A DNA stretch of 64,000 bases from Pseudarthrobacter chlorophenolicus A6 (GTDB lineage Bacteria > Actinomycetota > Actinomycetes > Actinomycetales > Micrococcaceae): assembly GCF_000022025.1 (NCBI RefSeq), contig NC_011886.1, forward strand, positions 682,001 to 746,000, written 5' to 3'. The first letter of the stretch is position 1. Each line of letters starts with the position of its first letter. The translations under genes were made by a program, and so were the position numbers. Of this stretch, positions 1 through 8,052 are shown in pieces. The notes under the pieces were generated by a model. The model ran no database searches, was not told where the DNA came from, and saw nothing but the letters and a program-made list of their open reading frames with translations.

Positions 1-2
1 GG

Positions 3-383
3 GCTCCTGCCACGGGGGACCCGAGGGTACATCTGCGCCCCATGACCGCCCACGGCATGACTATCATTCCCCTGACGCGGAAGCCGGGCGGTGTCCAGGC
101 GTACAAGCACATCGTTCCCGCAGGCCCGGTGGAGGAACCCAACCCGCAGGTCCATGAGGGTTATGAGTGGCTCTATGTGCTGAACGGCAAACTGCGGATG
201 GTCCTGGGCGCCCGGGACCTGGTCCTGGGGGCGGGCGAAGCAGTGGAATTCGACACCCGGGTGCCGCACTGGTTCGGCCGGGCCGATGGCCAGGCCGTGG
301 AGTTCCTGAGCCTGTTCGGCTCCCAGGGCGAGCGTATGCACATCCGGGCCCGCCCGGCAGCCGGAAAATCCACGGGGATGTAG
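3..383 (+). CDS. Cupin-domain protein, C-terminal part (likely HTH-cupin regulator)
   Basis: The gene starts before the window. The frame is open from base 3, and the ATG at 42 has no ribosome site and is probably internal. The visible residues form one small cupin barrel. Counting from that ATG, histidine 38 lies in HEGYEW and histidine 76 in TRVPHW, where cupin motifs 1 and 2 are expected. In actinobacteria this layout is common as the ligand-sensing half of XRE-type HTH-cupin regulators, whose DNA-binding half would lie outside the window. A stand-alone cupin is the alternative. The family is clear; the regulatory role is inferred. Confidence 0.7.
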   Translation, partial: APATGDPRVHLRPMTAHGMTIIPLTRKPGGVQAYKHIVPAGPVEEPNPQVHEGYEWLYVLNGKLRMVLGARDLVLGAGEAVEFDTRVPHWFGRADGQAVEFLSLFGSQGERMHIRARPAAGKSTGM

Positions 384-481
384 CCCCCACCACGCTGCCA
401 GCGGGCGTTCAGGTCCGTAAGGTAAAACAGGACTTTCAGGGATATGGTCGCGGAACGCAGGGGAAATCGGGGGAACGGCCT

Positions 482-1135
482 ATGTGGGCAACAGCGGCAG
501 ATGGAGCGGGCGCAGCGGAAGGCCTGGGCGGGCTGGTGGGTGCAGCGGCCCAAGTGATCGAAAACCTCGGCGAATGGGGCGTGGGCGCGTTCACCCTCGC
601 CGAGACCGTGGTCCCGCCCATACCCAGCGAGGTCATCCTGCCGCTGGCCGGCTACCTCGCCAAACAGGGCTCCCTGAACCTGGGGCTCATCTTCGTCACC
701 AGTACGCTGGGCGCCTACCTCGGAGCCCTCCTCCTGTACTGGCTCGGTGCCAAGCTGGGGCTGGAGCGGTCCATCCGCGGCCTGTCGAAGCTGCCGCTGG
801 TGGACCGTGAGGACTTCGAAAAGGCGGCGGGCTGGTTCACCCGTCATGGCAGGTCCTCGATCTTCTTTGGCCGGCTCCTGCCCGGCGTCCGCAGCCTGAT
901 CTCGCTTCCTGCCGGGGCGGCGGCGATGCCGCTCCTCACCTTTTCCGTCTTTACCCTGGCCGGGAGCGCACTGTGGAACGGAGCCCTGATCGGGTTCGGG
1001 TACCTGCTGGGAACGCAGTACCACCTGATTGAGGGCTACTCGAAGTACCTGAACTACGCCGTTTACGCCGCACTCGCCGTCGCCCTGGCCTGGCTGGTGG
1101 TCCGTCGGGTGAAGCGGGCGAAGGCAGATCGCTGA
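482..1135 (+). CDS. DedA family integral membrane protein
   Basis: A 217-residue DedA/SNARE-associated family protein. It carries the family patterns ETVVPPIPSE near residue 41 and FFGRLLPGVRSLISLPAG near residue 128, with four to five hydrophobic segments and a basic C-terminus. DedA proteins act in the cytoplasmic membrane, where members flip or transport undecaprenyl phosphate or other lipids and support envelope homeostasis. I chose the ATG at 482 because GGGGG lies about 8 bases upstream and the DedA homology begins soon after it. The frame stays open further upstream but has no family character there. It converges on a MarR gene six bases away. The substrate cannot be read from sequence. 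Confidence 0.88.
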   Translation: MWATAADGAGAAEGLGGLVGAAAQVIENLGEWGVGAFTLAETVVPPIPSEVILPLAGYLAKQGSLNLGLIFVTSTLGAYLGALLLYWLGAKLGLERSIRGLSKLPLVDREDFEKAAGWFTRHGRSSIFFGRLLPGVRSLISLPAGAAAMPLLTFSVFTLAGSALWNGALIGFGYLLGTQYHLIEGYSKYLNYAVYAALAVALAWLVVRRVKRAKADR

Positions 1136-1141
1136 CAGCTT

Positions 1142-1654
1142 TCAGGGACTGTCCTCGAAGTCACCCGACCCCCTGCGGAAGTCGCCCAGGATCCGGATCA
1201 GTGCGTCAACGTCCTCGGGCGGAAATCCCGGCTCGCTGAAGACCTGGCTGTTGAGGGCCGCCGTCGAACGCTGAGCCACGGTACGGCCCTCCGGGGTGAG
1301 GCCCACCAGTGTGGTGCGGCCGTCGGTGGGGTGCGGTGAGCGGGCCACCAGGCCAGCGCGCTCCAACCGGTCCACGGCATTCGTGACCGACGTCGGATGC
1401 ACCTGAAGCAGGGCGCTCGCCTTGTTCATCGGCAAGGCACCCTTCCGGGCGAAACTCAAAAGCGCCAGCAGCTCATACCGGGCGAAGGTCAGGCCAAACG
1501 GCTTGAGGGCCGCTTCGATCCTGGCAAGGAGGATCTGCTGGGTCCGCATAATCGCCGTGATGGCCGCCATAGGTGCAGCGACATCGGGCCAGCCGTGGTC
1601 CTCCCAGTTCCGCCGGGCCTCGGCAATCGGATCCCGGGATAACGGTGTGCCCAT
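1142..1654 (-). CDS. MarR family transcriptional regulator
   Basis: A 170-residue MarR-type winged-helix protein. Recognition-helix residues (LLQVHPTSVTNAVDRLERAG) sit near residues 82-101 and the wing (SPHPTDGRTTLVGLTPEG) follows at once. The N-terminal 30 residues include EARRNWEDHGW, a lead-in seen in one MarR subgroup. The gene is divergent from an acyl-CoA dehydrogenase, with a 66-bp gap that must hold both promoters, so control of that enzyme and of itself is the natural inference. A ribosome site AAAGGGG precedes the ATG. The ligand is unknown; an acyl-CoA or aromatic acid would fit the context. Confidence 0.87.
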   Translation of the reverse strand: MGTPLSRDPIAEARRNWEDHGWPDVAAPMAAITAIMRTQQILLARIEAALKPFGLTFARYELLALLSFARKGALPMNKASALLQVHPTSVTNAVDRLERAGLVARSPHPTDGRTTLVGLTPEGRTVAQRSTAALNSQVFSEPGFPPEDVDALIRILGDFRRGSGDFEDSP

Positions 1655-1720
1655 AGCCAGCCCCTTTCCGGAAAACCTGTGAATATACTAGGACATCCAA
1701 CCGTTTGGAAGGGAGGCGTT

Positions 1721-2911
1721 ATGCCCGGACCCTCCCATGGCGGCCCGGCAGGGATCCCCTATCCGGATGCGGATCTCCTGCACATCGTGCGGCTCCTTCC
1801 GCCCTTGGAGCAGGCCAGGTACGCGGACATTCGGAACTACCTGCAGTCCACCGTCAGGCCGGCCTCCATCGGCTACTGGAACCGGGAAGAGTTCCCGCGC
1901 GATGTTGTGGCCGGGATGGGCGCCCGCGGGCTGGGTGAGTTGCAGCTGGACGGCAGCTCCGCCCTGTTCAAAGGCCTCATGTACGTGGAACTGGCCAGGG
2001 CCGACGTCTCGCTTTCCGCCTTGGCCGGGATCCACAACGAACTCATCGTCGGCACCATCCATGAGTTGGGTTCCGACGAGCAGAAGCGCAGGTGGCTCCC
2101 CGGGCTGAGGACTTTTGCGCAGCTGGGAGCCTTCGCCCTTACCGAACCTGCGCATGGCTCGGACATTTCCCGCGGTCTCGAAACAACTGCCCGGCGGGAC
2201 GGCGGCGAGTGGGTACTCAATGGCACCAAGCGCTGGATCGGTAACGGGACAATCGCGGACGTCGCCCTGGTCTGGGCCCGGGACACGGCTGACGGGCACC
2301 TCAAATGCTTCCTCGTTGAAACGGACCGGCCCGGCTACTCCGCCGCCAGGATTGAACACAAGATCGGCCTGCGGATCATGCAGAATGCCGACATCAGGCT
2401 GGAAGACGTGCGCCTGCCGGAGGCCAACCTCCTGCCCGGGGCGTCAAGCTTCGCCTCGGCCAACGCATTGCTCCGCGACTCGCGGGCCTGGGTGGGCTGG
2501 CAGGCCGCCGGCATCCAGTTCGCTGCCTTCGATGTGGCCCGCAGCTACACGCTGGACCGCCGCCAGTTCGGCAGGGAACTGGCGGGGTTCCAGCTGGTCC
2601 AGCAGCAGCTCGCGGACATTCTGGGTAACGCTGCGGCTTCACTGGCCCTGATGGTGCAGCTGGCCCGGCTGCAGGAGGACGGGCTGCTGGAGATGGTGCA
2701 GGCGGCCATGGCCAAGGCCACCACCACCAGGCTTGCCAGGGCCTCGGTGGCGATGGGGCGCTCGCTGCTGGGCGGCAACGGAATCACCAGCGACCACACG
2801 ATGGCCAAGCTGTTCGCGGACGCCGAGATCCTGTACACGTACGAGGGCACCTACGAGATCAACTCGCTTTTGGTGGGAAGGGCCGTTACGGGAATCCAGG
2901 CGTTCACCTAG
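1721..2911 (+). CDS. Acyl-CoA dehydrogenase, glutaryl-CoA dehydrogenase-like
   Basis: A 396-residue flavoenzyme that would oxidise an acyl-CoA with FAD. The substrate/FAD segment FALTEPAHGSD and the KRWIGNG segment lie mid-protein, RRQFGRELAGFQLVQ lies near residue 290, and the C-terminal YEGTYEINSLLVGRA carries the catalytic glutamate at about residue 375. The set of motifs (LTEP..GSD, GGNGI, YEGTYEIN) fits the glutaryl-CoA dehydrogenase branch better than the short-chain branch. The ATG at 1721 follows GGGAGG by 4-5 bases; a GTG at 1679 in frame has no such site. The divergent MarR gene probably regulates it. Exact substrate is not certain. Confidence 0.88.
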   Translation: MPGPSHGGPAGIPYPDADLLHIVRLLPPLEQARYADIRNYLQSTVRPASIGYWNREEFPRDVVAGMGARGLGELQLDGSSALFKGLMYVELARADVSLSALAGIHNELIVGTIHELGSDEQKRRWLPGLRTFAQLGAFALTEPAHGSDISRGLETTARRDGGEWVLNGTKRWIGNGTIADVALVWARDTADGHLKCFLVETDRPGYSAARIEHKIGLRIMQNADIRLEDVRLPEANLLPGASSFASANALLRDSRAWVGWQAAGIQFAAFDVARSYTLDRRQFGRELAGFQLVQQQLADILGNAAASLALMVQLARLQEDGLLEMVQAAMAKATTTRLARASVAMGRSLLGGNGITSDHTMAKLFADAEILYTYEGTYEINSLLVGRAVTGIQAFT

Positions 2912-2927
2912 GGCCCGGGCGGCTCCG

Positions 2928-3713
2928 CTACAGGTTCCTATCCGCGTAGGTCCGCAGCGCGTCCCGGACAAAGGTGGCTCCGGCCTCGCCCCCGTAGTTG
3001 GCAGCGAACCGTGGATCTGCCACGTACATGTCCGCCAGGCCGGCGACGTAGCCTTTGATGTCCCCGCCGGCCTCTGCCGCGGGCGTGCCCGGAATTGATC
3101 GGAGCCAGGCCACGTGCCTGGCGGCCAGGTCCTGGGCTTCGTCACTGCCGGGAGCCACCCCGGAGCCTGCTGCTGCCTGCCAGTCCCGGCCCAGTCCTTC
3201 CGAGCGGGACTTCCACTCCCGTTTTTCGGCCGCGTCCATTCCGCGCCACCACGCGTCACTTTTCGCGTAGGCGTCCTTACCCCACCGTTCTTCCACTTCG
3301 TCCTTGTACTGCGTGTGGTCGAAGCCATCAAACATCTTCTCTGCCACGAGATTTCCTCCTTGTTGCATTGTTTCGATGGTTTGGCGGACGGACCGGACCT
3401 GCCGGGCCAGGCGTTCCTGTTCCTGGTCCAGCCACTCAAGGTGGCGGGTCAGTGCCCGGACGGGGTCCGCCTGGTGCCGGAAGACCTCGGCGATGGCCGG
3501 CAGGCCCAGGCCCAGCTCCCGGAGGAGCAGGATCCGCTGCAGCTGCAGGAGGGCTCCGCCGTTGTAGTAGCGGTAGCCGTTGCTGCCCACCCTGGTGGGC
3601 TTCAGCAGGCCGATGTCGTCGTAATGGCGGAGGGTACGGCTGGTGGTTCCCGCCATCCTGGCTACGTCCTGGATGGGCCAGTCGCCGGCCCGGTCCTCCC
3701 CGGTTGCTTCCAT
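2928..3713 (-). CDS. MerR family regulator with TipAS-type C-terminal domain
   Basis: A 261-residue regulator. Residues 12-80 are a MerR winged helix (VARMAGTTSRTLRHYDDIGLL, with GYRYY in the wing), residues 85-120 a coiled coil for dimerisation, and the rest matches the TipAS antibiotic-binding fold (MFDGFDHTQYKDEVEERWG, KSDAWWRGM, YVADPRFAANYGG). TipA-type proteins bind thiopeptides or other hydrophobic drugs and activate multidrug genes and themselves. It lies convergent to the acyl-CoA dehydrogenase with 16 bases between the ends. No efflux gene is adjacent, so the target is unknown. Confidence 0.9.
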   Translation of the reverse strand: MEATGEDRAGDWPIQDVARMAGTTSRTLRHYDDIGLLKPTRVGSNGYRYYNGGALLQLQRILLLRELGLGLPAIAEVFRHQADPVRALTRHLEWLDQEQERLARQVRSVRQTIETMQQGGNLVAEKMFDGFDHTQYKDEVEERWGKDAYAKSDAWWRGMDAAEKREWKSRSEGLGRDWQAAAGSGVAPGSDEAQDLAARHVAWLRSIPGTPAAEAGGDIKGYVAGLADMYVADPRFAANYGGEAGATFVRDALRTYADRNL

Positions 3714-3790
3714 GCTTCGAGCGTAGAGGTTGACGCAGCGTCAAGGTCAAGAGGGTACGTGAACGGTAACCAAAAGGGTTGCGCGGGCGG

Positions 3791-4111
3791 TCAGCGGGTG
3801 CGGCGGTGGCGCGCCTGGGCCACCAGCCGGGTGAAGGAGAAGACAAAGACGGCCTCGATCAGGACCATGAGTGCTGCCAGCAGCCACTGCTGGCGCGCAA
3901 CGAAGAAGACGCAGCCGGTCAGGACCAGGATGGTGCCCAAAGCGAGGGCGTAGACAGCGAAGCCGACGGCGACACGGGCGCTGCGCACACCGGTGCGGAA
4001 ACCGAAACCGTGGGGTTCGCCGCCGGGCTGGCCGGGGACGCGGTCCGGCATTCCGGGACCCAGGCTATCGAACTCTTCCCAGGGATCCCTGTCGTCTTCC
4101 TTGCCGGTCAT
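3791..4111 (-). CDS. Small two-span membrane protein of unknown function
   Basis: A 106-residue protein I do not recognise. The first 45 residues are polar and charged, followed by two hydrophobic segments at about residues 48-70 and 74-92 and a short basic tail (QARHRRTR). This predicts a small inner-membrane protein with a cytoplasmic N-terminal arm. A GATAAT hexamer ends eight bases before the ATG, which suggests leaderless transcription. Its neighbours (TipA-like regulator, cold-shock gene) give no functional clue. Confidence 0.65.
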   Translation of the reverse strand: MTGKEDDRDPWEEFDSLGPGMPDRVPGQPGGEPHGFGFRTGVRSARVAVGFAVYALALGTILVLTGCVFFVARQQWLLAALMVLIEAVFVFSFTRLVAQARHRRTR

Positions 4112-4170
4112 GGATCGATTATCCCAAAAGGGACGGACACTATGGGCGGGCGGCAGGCATAACTAAAACA

Positions 4171-4204
4171 GCGGCCCCACCAACACGAGGTTGGCGGGGC
4201 CGCT
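4171..4204 (-). terminator. Rho-independent terminator of the cold-shock gene
   Basis: Arms GCGGCCCCACCAAC and GTTGGCGGGGCCGC pair with one mismatch around a short loop. Read on the minus strand the stem is followed by TGTTTTAGTT. It lies 39 bases after the cold-shock stop codon. Confidence 0.8.
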
Positions 4205-4242
4205 GCCGGGGCTGATCCGGGAAACCGGGCCGGCCGTAAGAC

Positions 4243-4446
4243 TTAGAGCGGGCGGATGTTCTCTGCCTGCGGACCCTTGGGGCCCTGGGTCACATCGAAT
4301 TCGACCTTCTGGTTCTCGTCCAGTGAGCGGTAACCGCTGCTGGCGATTGCCGAGTAGTGGGCGAAAACGTCAGCGGACCCGTCATCGGGGGCAATGAAGC
4401 CAAAACCCTTTTCGGCGTTGAACCATTTAACTGTGCCTGTTGCCAT
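4243..4446 (-). CDS. Cold-shock protein (CspA family)
   Basis: A 67-residue single cold-shock domain, the full usual length. RNP1 is KGFGFI at residues 13-18 and RNP2 is VFAHY near residue 26, where most homologues have VFVHF. It binds single-stranded RNA or DNA and acts as an RNA chaperone in the cytoplasm. AAGGAA precedes the ATG by about 9 bases. About 130 bp of non-coding DNA lie upstream and may hold the long 5' leader typical of these genes. A strong terminator follows, so it is monocistronic. Confidence 0.96.
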   Translation of the reverse strand: MATGTVKWFNAEKGFGFIAPDDGSADVFAHYSAIASSGYRSLDENQKVEFDVTQGPKGPQAENIRPL

Positions 4447-4576
4447 GGCTGCATTCCTTCATGTGACTCTGATTCTCTCCCCGGATTTCAGCCCGGGGTG
4501 TGCGAAGAACGTCCCCCGCAGTCCCAACGTACGGGGCGAATCGCCCCGTTGCAAGGGTAAACGCCACAAACCCGGG

Positions 4577-5203
4577 TCAGCGCATGCCCTCACGGCGGAT
4601 AGCGGTGGCGATCGCAGCGGCCCGCGTTTCCACTCCGAGCTTCGAATAGATGTGCGCCAGATGGGTTTTGACAGTGGCTTCCGAGATGAAAAGACGCTGG
4701 CCGAGTTCGCGGTTGCTGAGCCCTTGGGTGAGCAGGCTCAAAAGCTCCGCCTCGCGAGGAGTGAGGACCTCCTCCGGGTTGCGGAGTTGCTGGAAGAGCC
4801 GCGAAGCCACCGGCGGGCTCATCACGCTCCTGCCCTGCACCGCGCCGCGGACAGCTGCAAAAATCTCTTCCGGCGCGGCGTCCTTCAGCAGGTAACCCAT
4901 GGCGCCGGCGTCCACGGCCCGCACAATGTCCGCGTCCGAATCGTAGGTCGTGAACACCAGGATGGCCTGCCCGCTGTTGAGCCCCCGGATCCGCCGGATG
5001 GCTTCAATGCCGTCCATGCCGTCGCCCATGGCGAGGTCCATGACCACGACGCCTGGCGACAGCTCCCGCACCAGCTCAAGGGCCTGTTCGCCGGACGCCG
5101 CTTCGGCCACCACATCGATATCCGGCTGGGTACCCAGCAGGGCGCGCAGCCCGCTGCGCACCACCAGATGGTCATCCACCAGGAGCACGGTGATGGTACT
5201 CAT
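4577..5203 (-). CDS. NarL/LuxR-family response regulator (SenR-like)
   Basis: A 208-residue response regulator. The receiver domain has acidic residues at 10-11, the phosphoacceptor aspartate 56 in VVVMDLAM, and the conserved lysine in YLLKDA. A LuxR helix-turn-helix follows at about 145-205 (LTPREAELLSLLTQGLSNRE, then ATVKTHL). Its start overlaps the stop of the upstream sensor kinase by 4 bases (ATGA), so the two are translated together as one two-component system. The pair is divergent from a secreted HbpS/GlcG-like gene, the arrangement known for SenS-SenR-HbpS in Streptomyces. That functional match is inferred. Confidence 0.93.
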   Translation of the reverse strand: MSTITVLLVDDHLVVRSGLRALLGTQPDIDVVAEAASGEQALELVRELSPGVVVMDLAMGDGMDGIEAIRRIRGLNSGQAILVFTTYDSDADIVRAVDAGAMGYLLKDAAPEEIFAAVRGAVQGRSVMSPPVASRLFQQLRNPEEVLTPREAELLSLLTQGLSNRELGQRLFISEATVKTHLAHIYSKLGVETRAAAIATAIRREGMR

Positions 5204-6402
5204 GCCTGGCGTCCTTCCGCTGGGGCCACCGGCGGGCCGGCGGGGAGCTGCGCCGCCACGACGGTGCCCTCGCCCGGGGCGCTTTCCACCGAGAACGTCC
5301 CGCCAAGCTGTTCCACGCGCTGCCGCATGGCCCGCAGGCCGTACCCTCCGGCGTCCGACGGCGGGGCTGCCGCCGCCGGATCAAAGCCGGCGCCGTCGTC
5401 GTACACGTCCAGGGTGACGGCGTCCGGAAGGAACCCTAGGGTCAGGGTGGCGGTGGTTGCGGAGGCATGGAGCCGCACGTTGGACGCTGCACTTTGGACC
5501 ACACGAAGCAAGGTGTGCCGTACGTCTGCCGCCACCGGCCGTGGTTCGCCGGTGACCAGGAGCCGGGCCTCGGGAAGGTAGCGGCGGGCGGCCGTCAGCA
5601 GGGCCTCCGGCAGCGGTGAGCCTTCGAGTCCGGGGGAGGCAAGGTCATGGACCAGGCTTCGGGTTTCGGCCAGGTTGTCCCGCAGCAGGGAAGTGGCCTG
5701 CCGCAGGTCGGCGTGGGCGGCAGGTGCGGGCCAGGTGCGCCCGGCGGCCTCAAGCAACAGCAGGCTGCTGGCCAGGCCCTGGGTTACGGTGTCGTGGATC
5801 TCGCGGGAAACCCGCTCCCGTTCGGCAATGGTGCCCGCTCGCCGTTCGCTGGCCGCCAGTTGCCCCTGCGCGGTGGAAACCTCGGCGTGCAGCCGCCGCT
5901 GCTCCTCCGCATCGCTGCGGATCCGGTCGTGGATGAGGGTGAGCATCGCACCCACGGCCAGGGGGCCAAGCAGCATAGCCAGGTCCGTGCCCCCGCTGAG
6001 CCTGAACAGCCCGGCTGCGGTGGAGACGGCGATGATCCCGGCGGCAACGTAGGAAGCAACGCCGCTGATCGCGGCACGGCAGAGGAAGAACAGGGCGAAC
6101 GAGCACCAGGCAAAGCTGGGTGCAGCGATGACCAGCGCCGCCCAGACGGCCACCAGGGCGGACATCCACGCCAGTCCGGGCAGCCCGCGCCGGGCAAGCA
6201 CCGCAACTCCCGCGTAGAGCAGGGAGGCTGCCGCGGCAAGGCACAGGACCAGTACATTGTCCGCGGGCGGGTGGCGCATGACGTACCGGACAGTTGACGC
6301 CACCAGGAGGACGGCGAATCCCGCATGGACCGCGGTGTCGATGCTGCCCAGGCGTGGCAGCCCGGCAGGCCTCGAGGACTGGTCTGGGCGTGGGGCTGTC
6401 AT
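5200..6402 (-). CDS. NarL-system sensor histidine kinase (SenS-like)
   Basis: A 400-residue membrane kinase. Five or so hydrophobic segments fill residues 20-155 with only short loops, so there is no large extracellular sensor domain. A coiled region leads to the HisKA_3 dimerisation box ERERVSREIHDTVTQG, with the phosphorylated histidine at about 203. The ATPase domain ends the protein (DDGAGFDP, GGYGLRAMRQRVEQLGG). I chose the ATG at 6402 because MTAPRPDQ directly precedes conserved sequence; frames open to 6477 add only polar residues. The short loops imply sensing through the membrane or an accessory protein, and the divergent HbpS-like gene is a candidate partner. Confidence 0.92.
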   Translation of the reverse strand: MTAPRPDQSSRPAGLPRLGSIDTAVHAGFAVLLVASTVRYVMRHPPADNVLVLCLAAAASLLYAGVAVLARRGLPGLAWMSALVAVWAALVIAAPSFAWCSFALFFLCRAAISGVASYVAAGIIAVSTAAGLFRLSGGTDLAMLLGPLAVGAMLTLIHDRIRSDAEEQRRLHAEVSTAQGQLAASERRAGTIAERERVSREIHDTVTQGLASSLLLLEAAGRTWPAPAAHADLRQATSLLRDNLAETRSLVHDLASPGLEGSPLPEALLTAARRYLPEARLLVTGEPRPVAADVRHTLLRVVQSAASNVRLHASATTATLTLGFLPDAVTLDVYDDGAGFDPAAAAPPSDAGGYGLRAMRQRVEQLGGTFSVESAPGEGTVVAAQLPAGPPVAPAEGRQA

Positions 6403-6600
6403 GGAGTTTCCGGTCTGGTGGTGGGAACGCTGCCTTTCCATGCTATTGCCAGCGGCCGGTACGGGTCTCTCATCCATTTGGCTGATATGGCTGCCCTTTG
6501 GTCGCAGCAGGGACCATGCAAAGGCCCGATGGCAGGCAAGGCGGTGGCCGGAAGGATTGAGGTGTTCGCAGCAATCCCCTGCCTATCCCAAGGAGCCACC
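6403..6600. promoter_or_regulatory. Divergent intergenic region between sensor kinase and HbpS-like gene
   Basis: This 198-bp stretch must hold promoters for both the two-component system (leftward) and the secreted heme-binding-like gene (rightward). The ribosome site AAGGAG lies at 6590-6595. I did not find a convincing -35/-10 pair or a long inverted repeat by eye. Confidence 0.45.
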
Positions 6601-7170
6601 ATGAAGCAGTCCCGCACAGCCCTTGCCGCCGCCGCAGCCAGTGCGCTGGTCCTTACCGCCGGGGTCACCGCGGCCGCCAACGCAGGAACAACTCCTGCGC
6701 CGGCCGCCGTTCCCGCCGTGGACGTCCAGCCCGCCCCGGAAAACGTCGTCCAGCAGAACCGCATCTCCGTGGGGGCCTCCGCCGCTGCCGTGAACGCCGC
6801 GCTTGCCAAGTGCCAGGCGGACAAGCTCCCGTTCGTCACCGTTGCCGTGGTGGATAGGTTCGGCACCGTGCAGGCACTGCTCCGCGGAGACAACGCAGCG
6901 GAGCACACCATCGAGGCCGCGAAGCAGAAGGCCTACACAGCCGCCGCATTCGGTACGCCCACCAGCGAGCTGGCCAAGCGGATCAACGGCAACGGTCCGT
7001 CCATTGCAGACCTTCCCGGCACCCTGTTTTTGGCAGGCGGCGTCCCGCTCAAGGTCAACGGTGTGTCGGTGGCCGGCATCGGGGTTGGCGGCGCACCCGA
7101 CGGCGCCCTGGACGAGGCATGCGCCACCGCCGGAGCTGGGGCCATCGCGGGCACCCCTGCCGGAAAGTAG
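6601..7170 (+). CDS. Secreted HbpS/GlcG family protein (DUF336), possible heme or redox sensor
   Basis: A 189-residue exported protein. Residues 1-27 are a Sec signal peptide ending near ANAGTT, then comes a Pro/Ala linker and one GlcG/HbpS domain at about 50-185 (FVTVAVVDRFGTVQALLRGD, then QKAYTAAAFG and a Gly-rich GIGVGGAPDG). In Streptomyces, HbpS is an extracellular heme-binding octamer that protects against oxidative stress and controls the SenS kinase. Here the gene is divergent from a SenS/SenR-like pair. AAGGAG lies 5 bases before the ATG. Heme binding cannot be proven from sequence; many GlcG homologues have unknown ligands. Confidence 0.85.
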   Translation: MKQSRTALAAAAASALVLTAGVTAAANAGTTPAPAAVPAVDVQPAPENVVQQNRISVGASAAAVNAALAKCQADKLPFVTVAVVDRFGTVQALLRGDNAAEHTIEAAKQKAYTAAAFGTPTSELAKRINGNGPSIADLPGTLFLAGGVPLKVNGVSVAGIGVGGAPDGALDEACATAGAGAIAGTPAGK

Positions 7171-7179
7171 GCTGCCCGT

Positions 7180-7902
7180 ATGAGGCGCAGTGTCTTCGGT
7201 GCCCAGGGGTTGCTGGCCGCCGGCGCCCTGGCCCTCATCCTGACGGCGTGCCAAAGTCCCGCTCCGGCACCATCCGGCGGACCGGCGTCGGACGTTCCCT
7301 CTCCCGCCACGCCTGGTGCGGTGGTCCCCAGCGGAACCGCCAGCGCCGGAACCGGCCCTACTGCCCCGGAACCGGTGTCATCCCCGCCGTCGCTCTCCGC
7401 CGAAGCCCAGGGGACGCTGGACCAGGAACTCATTGCCGCCGCCAAGGCCAACAACGCGGCGCTGGTCCGTGAACTGGTGGGCCGGGGCGGTAACGTCAAC
7501 GCCAAGGACTCCATCCAGGACTCGGCCTTCCTTTACGCCGGTGCCGAAGGATTCAACGAGGTGCTGCAGCTGACCATGGACGCCGGCGCTGACGTTTCCA
7601 GCATCAACCGCTACGGCGGGACTGCCCTGATTCCGGCGAGCGAGCACGGGCATGTGGAAACGGTGAAGATCCTGCTTGCTGCCGGTGTTCCCGTCAACCA
7701 TGTGAACAACCTGGGCTGGACCGCCATGCAGGAAGCCATCCTCCTGAACAACGGCGGTCCCCGGCAGCAGGAAGTGGTGCGGCTGCTGCTGGAGGCCGGC
7801 GGGGACCCGGGCATCCGCGATCCCGAAGGCCGGACGGCGCTGCAGAACGCCGAACGGCTCGGTTTTGCTGAGATCGCTGGCCTGATCCGGAGCCACGGCT
7901 AG
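7180..7902 (+). CDS. Ankyrin-repeat lipoprotein
   Basis: A 240-residue lipoprotein. The lipobox LTAC ends at cysteine 24, a Ser/Pro/Ala linker runs to about residue 70, and four ankyrin repeats follow (LVRELVGRGGNVNAKD, VLQLTMDAGADVSSIN, VKILLAAGVPVNHVN, VVRLLLEAGGDPGI). It would sit on the outer face of the cell membrane as a protein-binding module. It starts 9 bases after the HbpS-like stop, so the two are probably co-transcribed. Periplasmic ankyrin proteins in other bacteria are linked with catalase and oxidative defence, which would fit the neighbour; this is inference. Confidence 0.87.
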   Translation: MRRSVFGAQGLLAAGALALILTACQSPAPAPSGGPASDVPSPATPGAVVPSGTASAGTGPTAPEPVSSPPSLSAEAQGTLDQELIAAAKANNAALVRELVGRGGNVNAKDSIQDSAFLYAGAEGFNEVLQLTMDAGADVSSINRYGGTALIPASEHGHVETVKILLAAGVPVNHVNNLGWTAMQEAILLNNGGPRQQEVVRLLLEAGGDPGIRDPEGRTALQNAERLGFAEIAGLIRSHG

Positions 7903-7976
7903 CCGCCGGCTCCGGCGCTGCAGCCAGCCTGTTGGCGACTGTGGCGCCGGGATTCCCCACCTTTGCCCGCGGACGA

Positions 7977-8013
7977 CGGCGGCGCGCCGCACTTTTGGTG
8001 CGACGCGCCGCCG
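7977..8013. terminator. Hairpin repeat copy A, likely bidirectional terminator
   Basis: A 15-bp stem with one mismatch (GGCGGCGCGCCGCAC against GTGCGACGCGCCGCC) and a TTTTG loop, between the convergent ankyrin and thiolase genes. The left arm belongs to a longer sequence (CTTTGCCC, then ACGACGGCGGCGCGCCGC) that recurs at about 13171-13224. Confidence 0.65.
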
Positions 8014-8052
8014 CCGGGCGTGAAAGCCGGGAGATTCAGCGGTGCTGCCGGC

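Noticed and set aside
167..481. A long N-terminal extension of the DedA protein overlapping the cupin gene
   Set aside because: The extension is Pro/Gly/Arg-rich shadow sequence from the cupin gene, and the ATG at 482 has a proper ribosome site.
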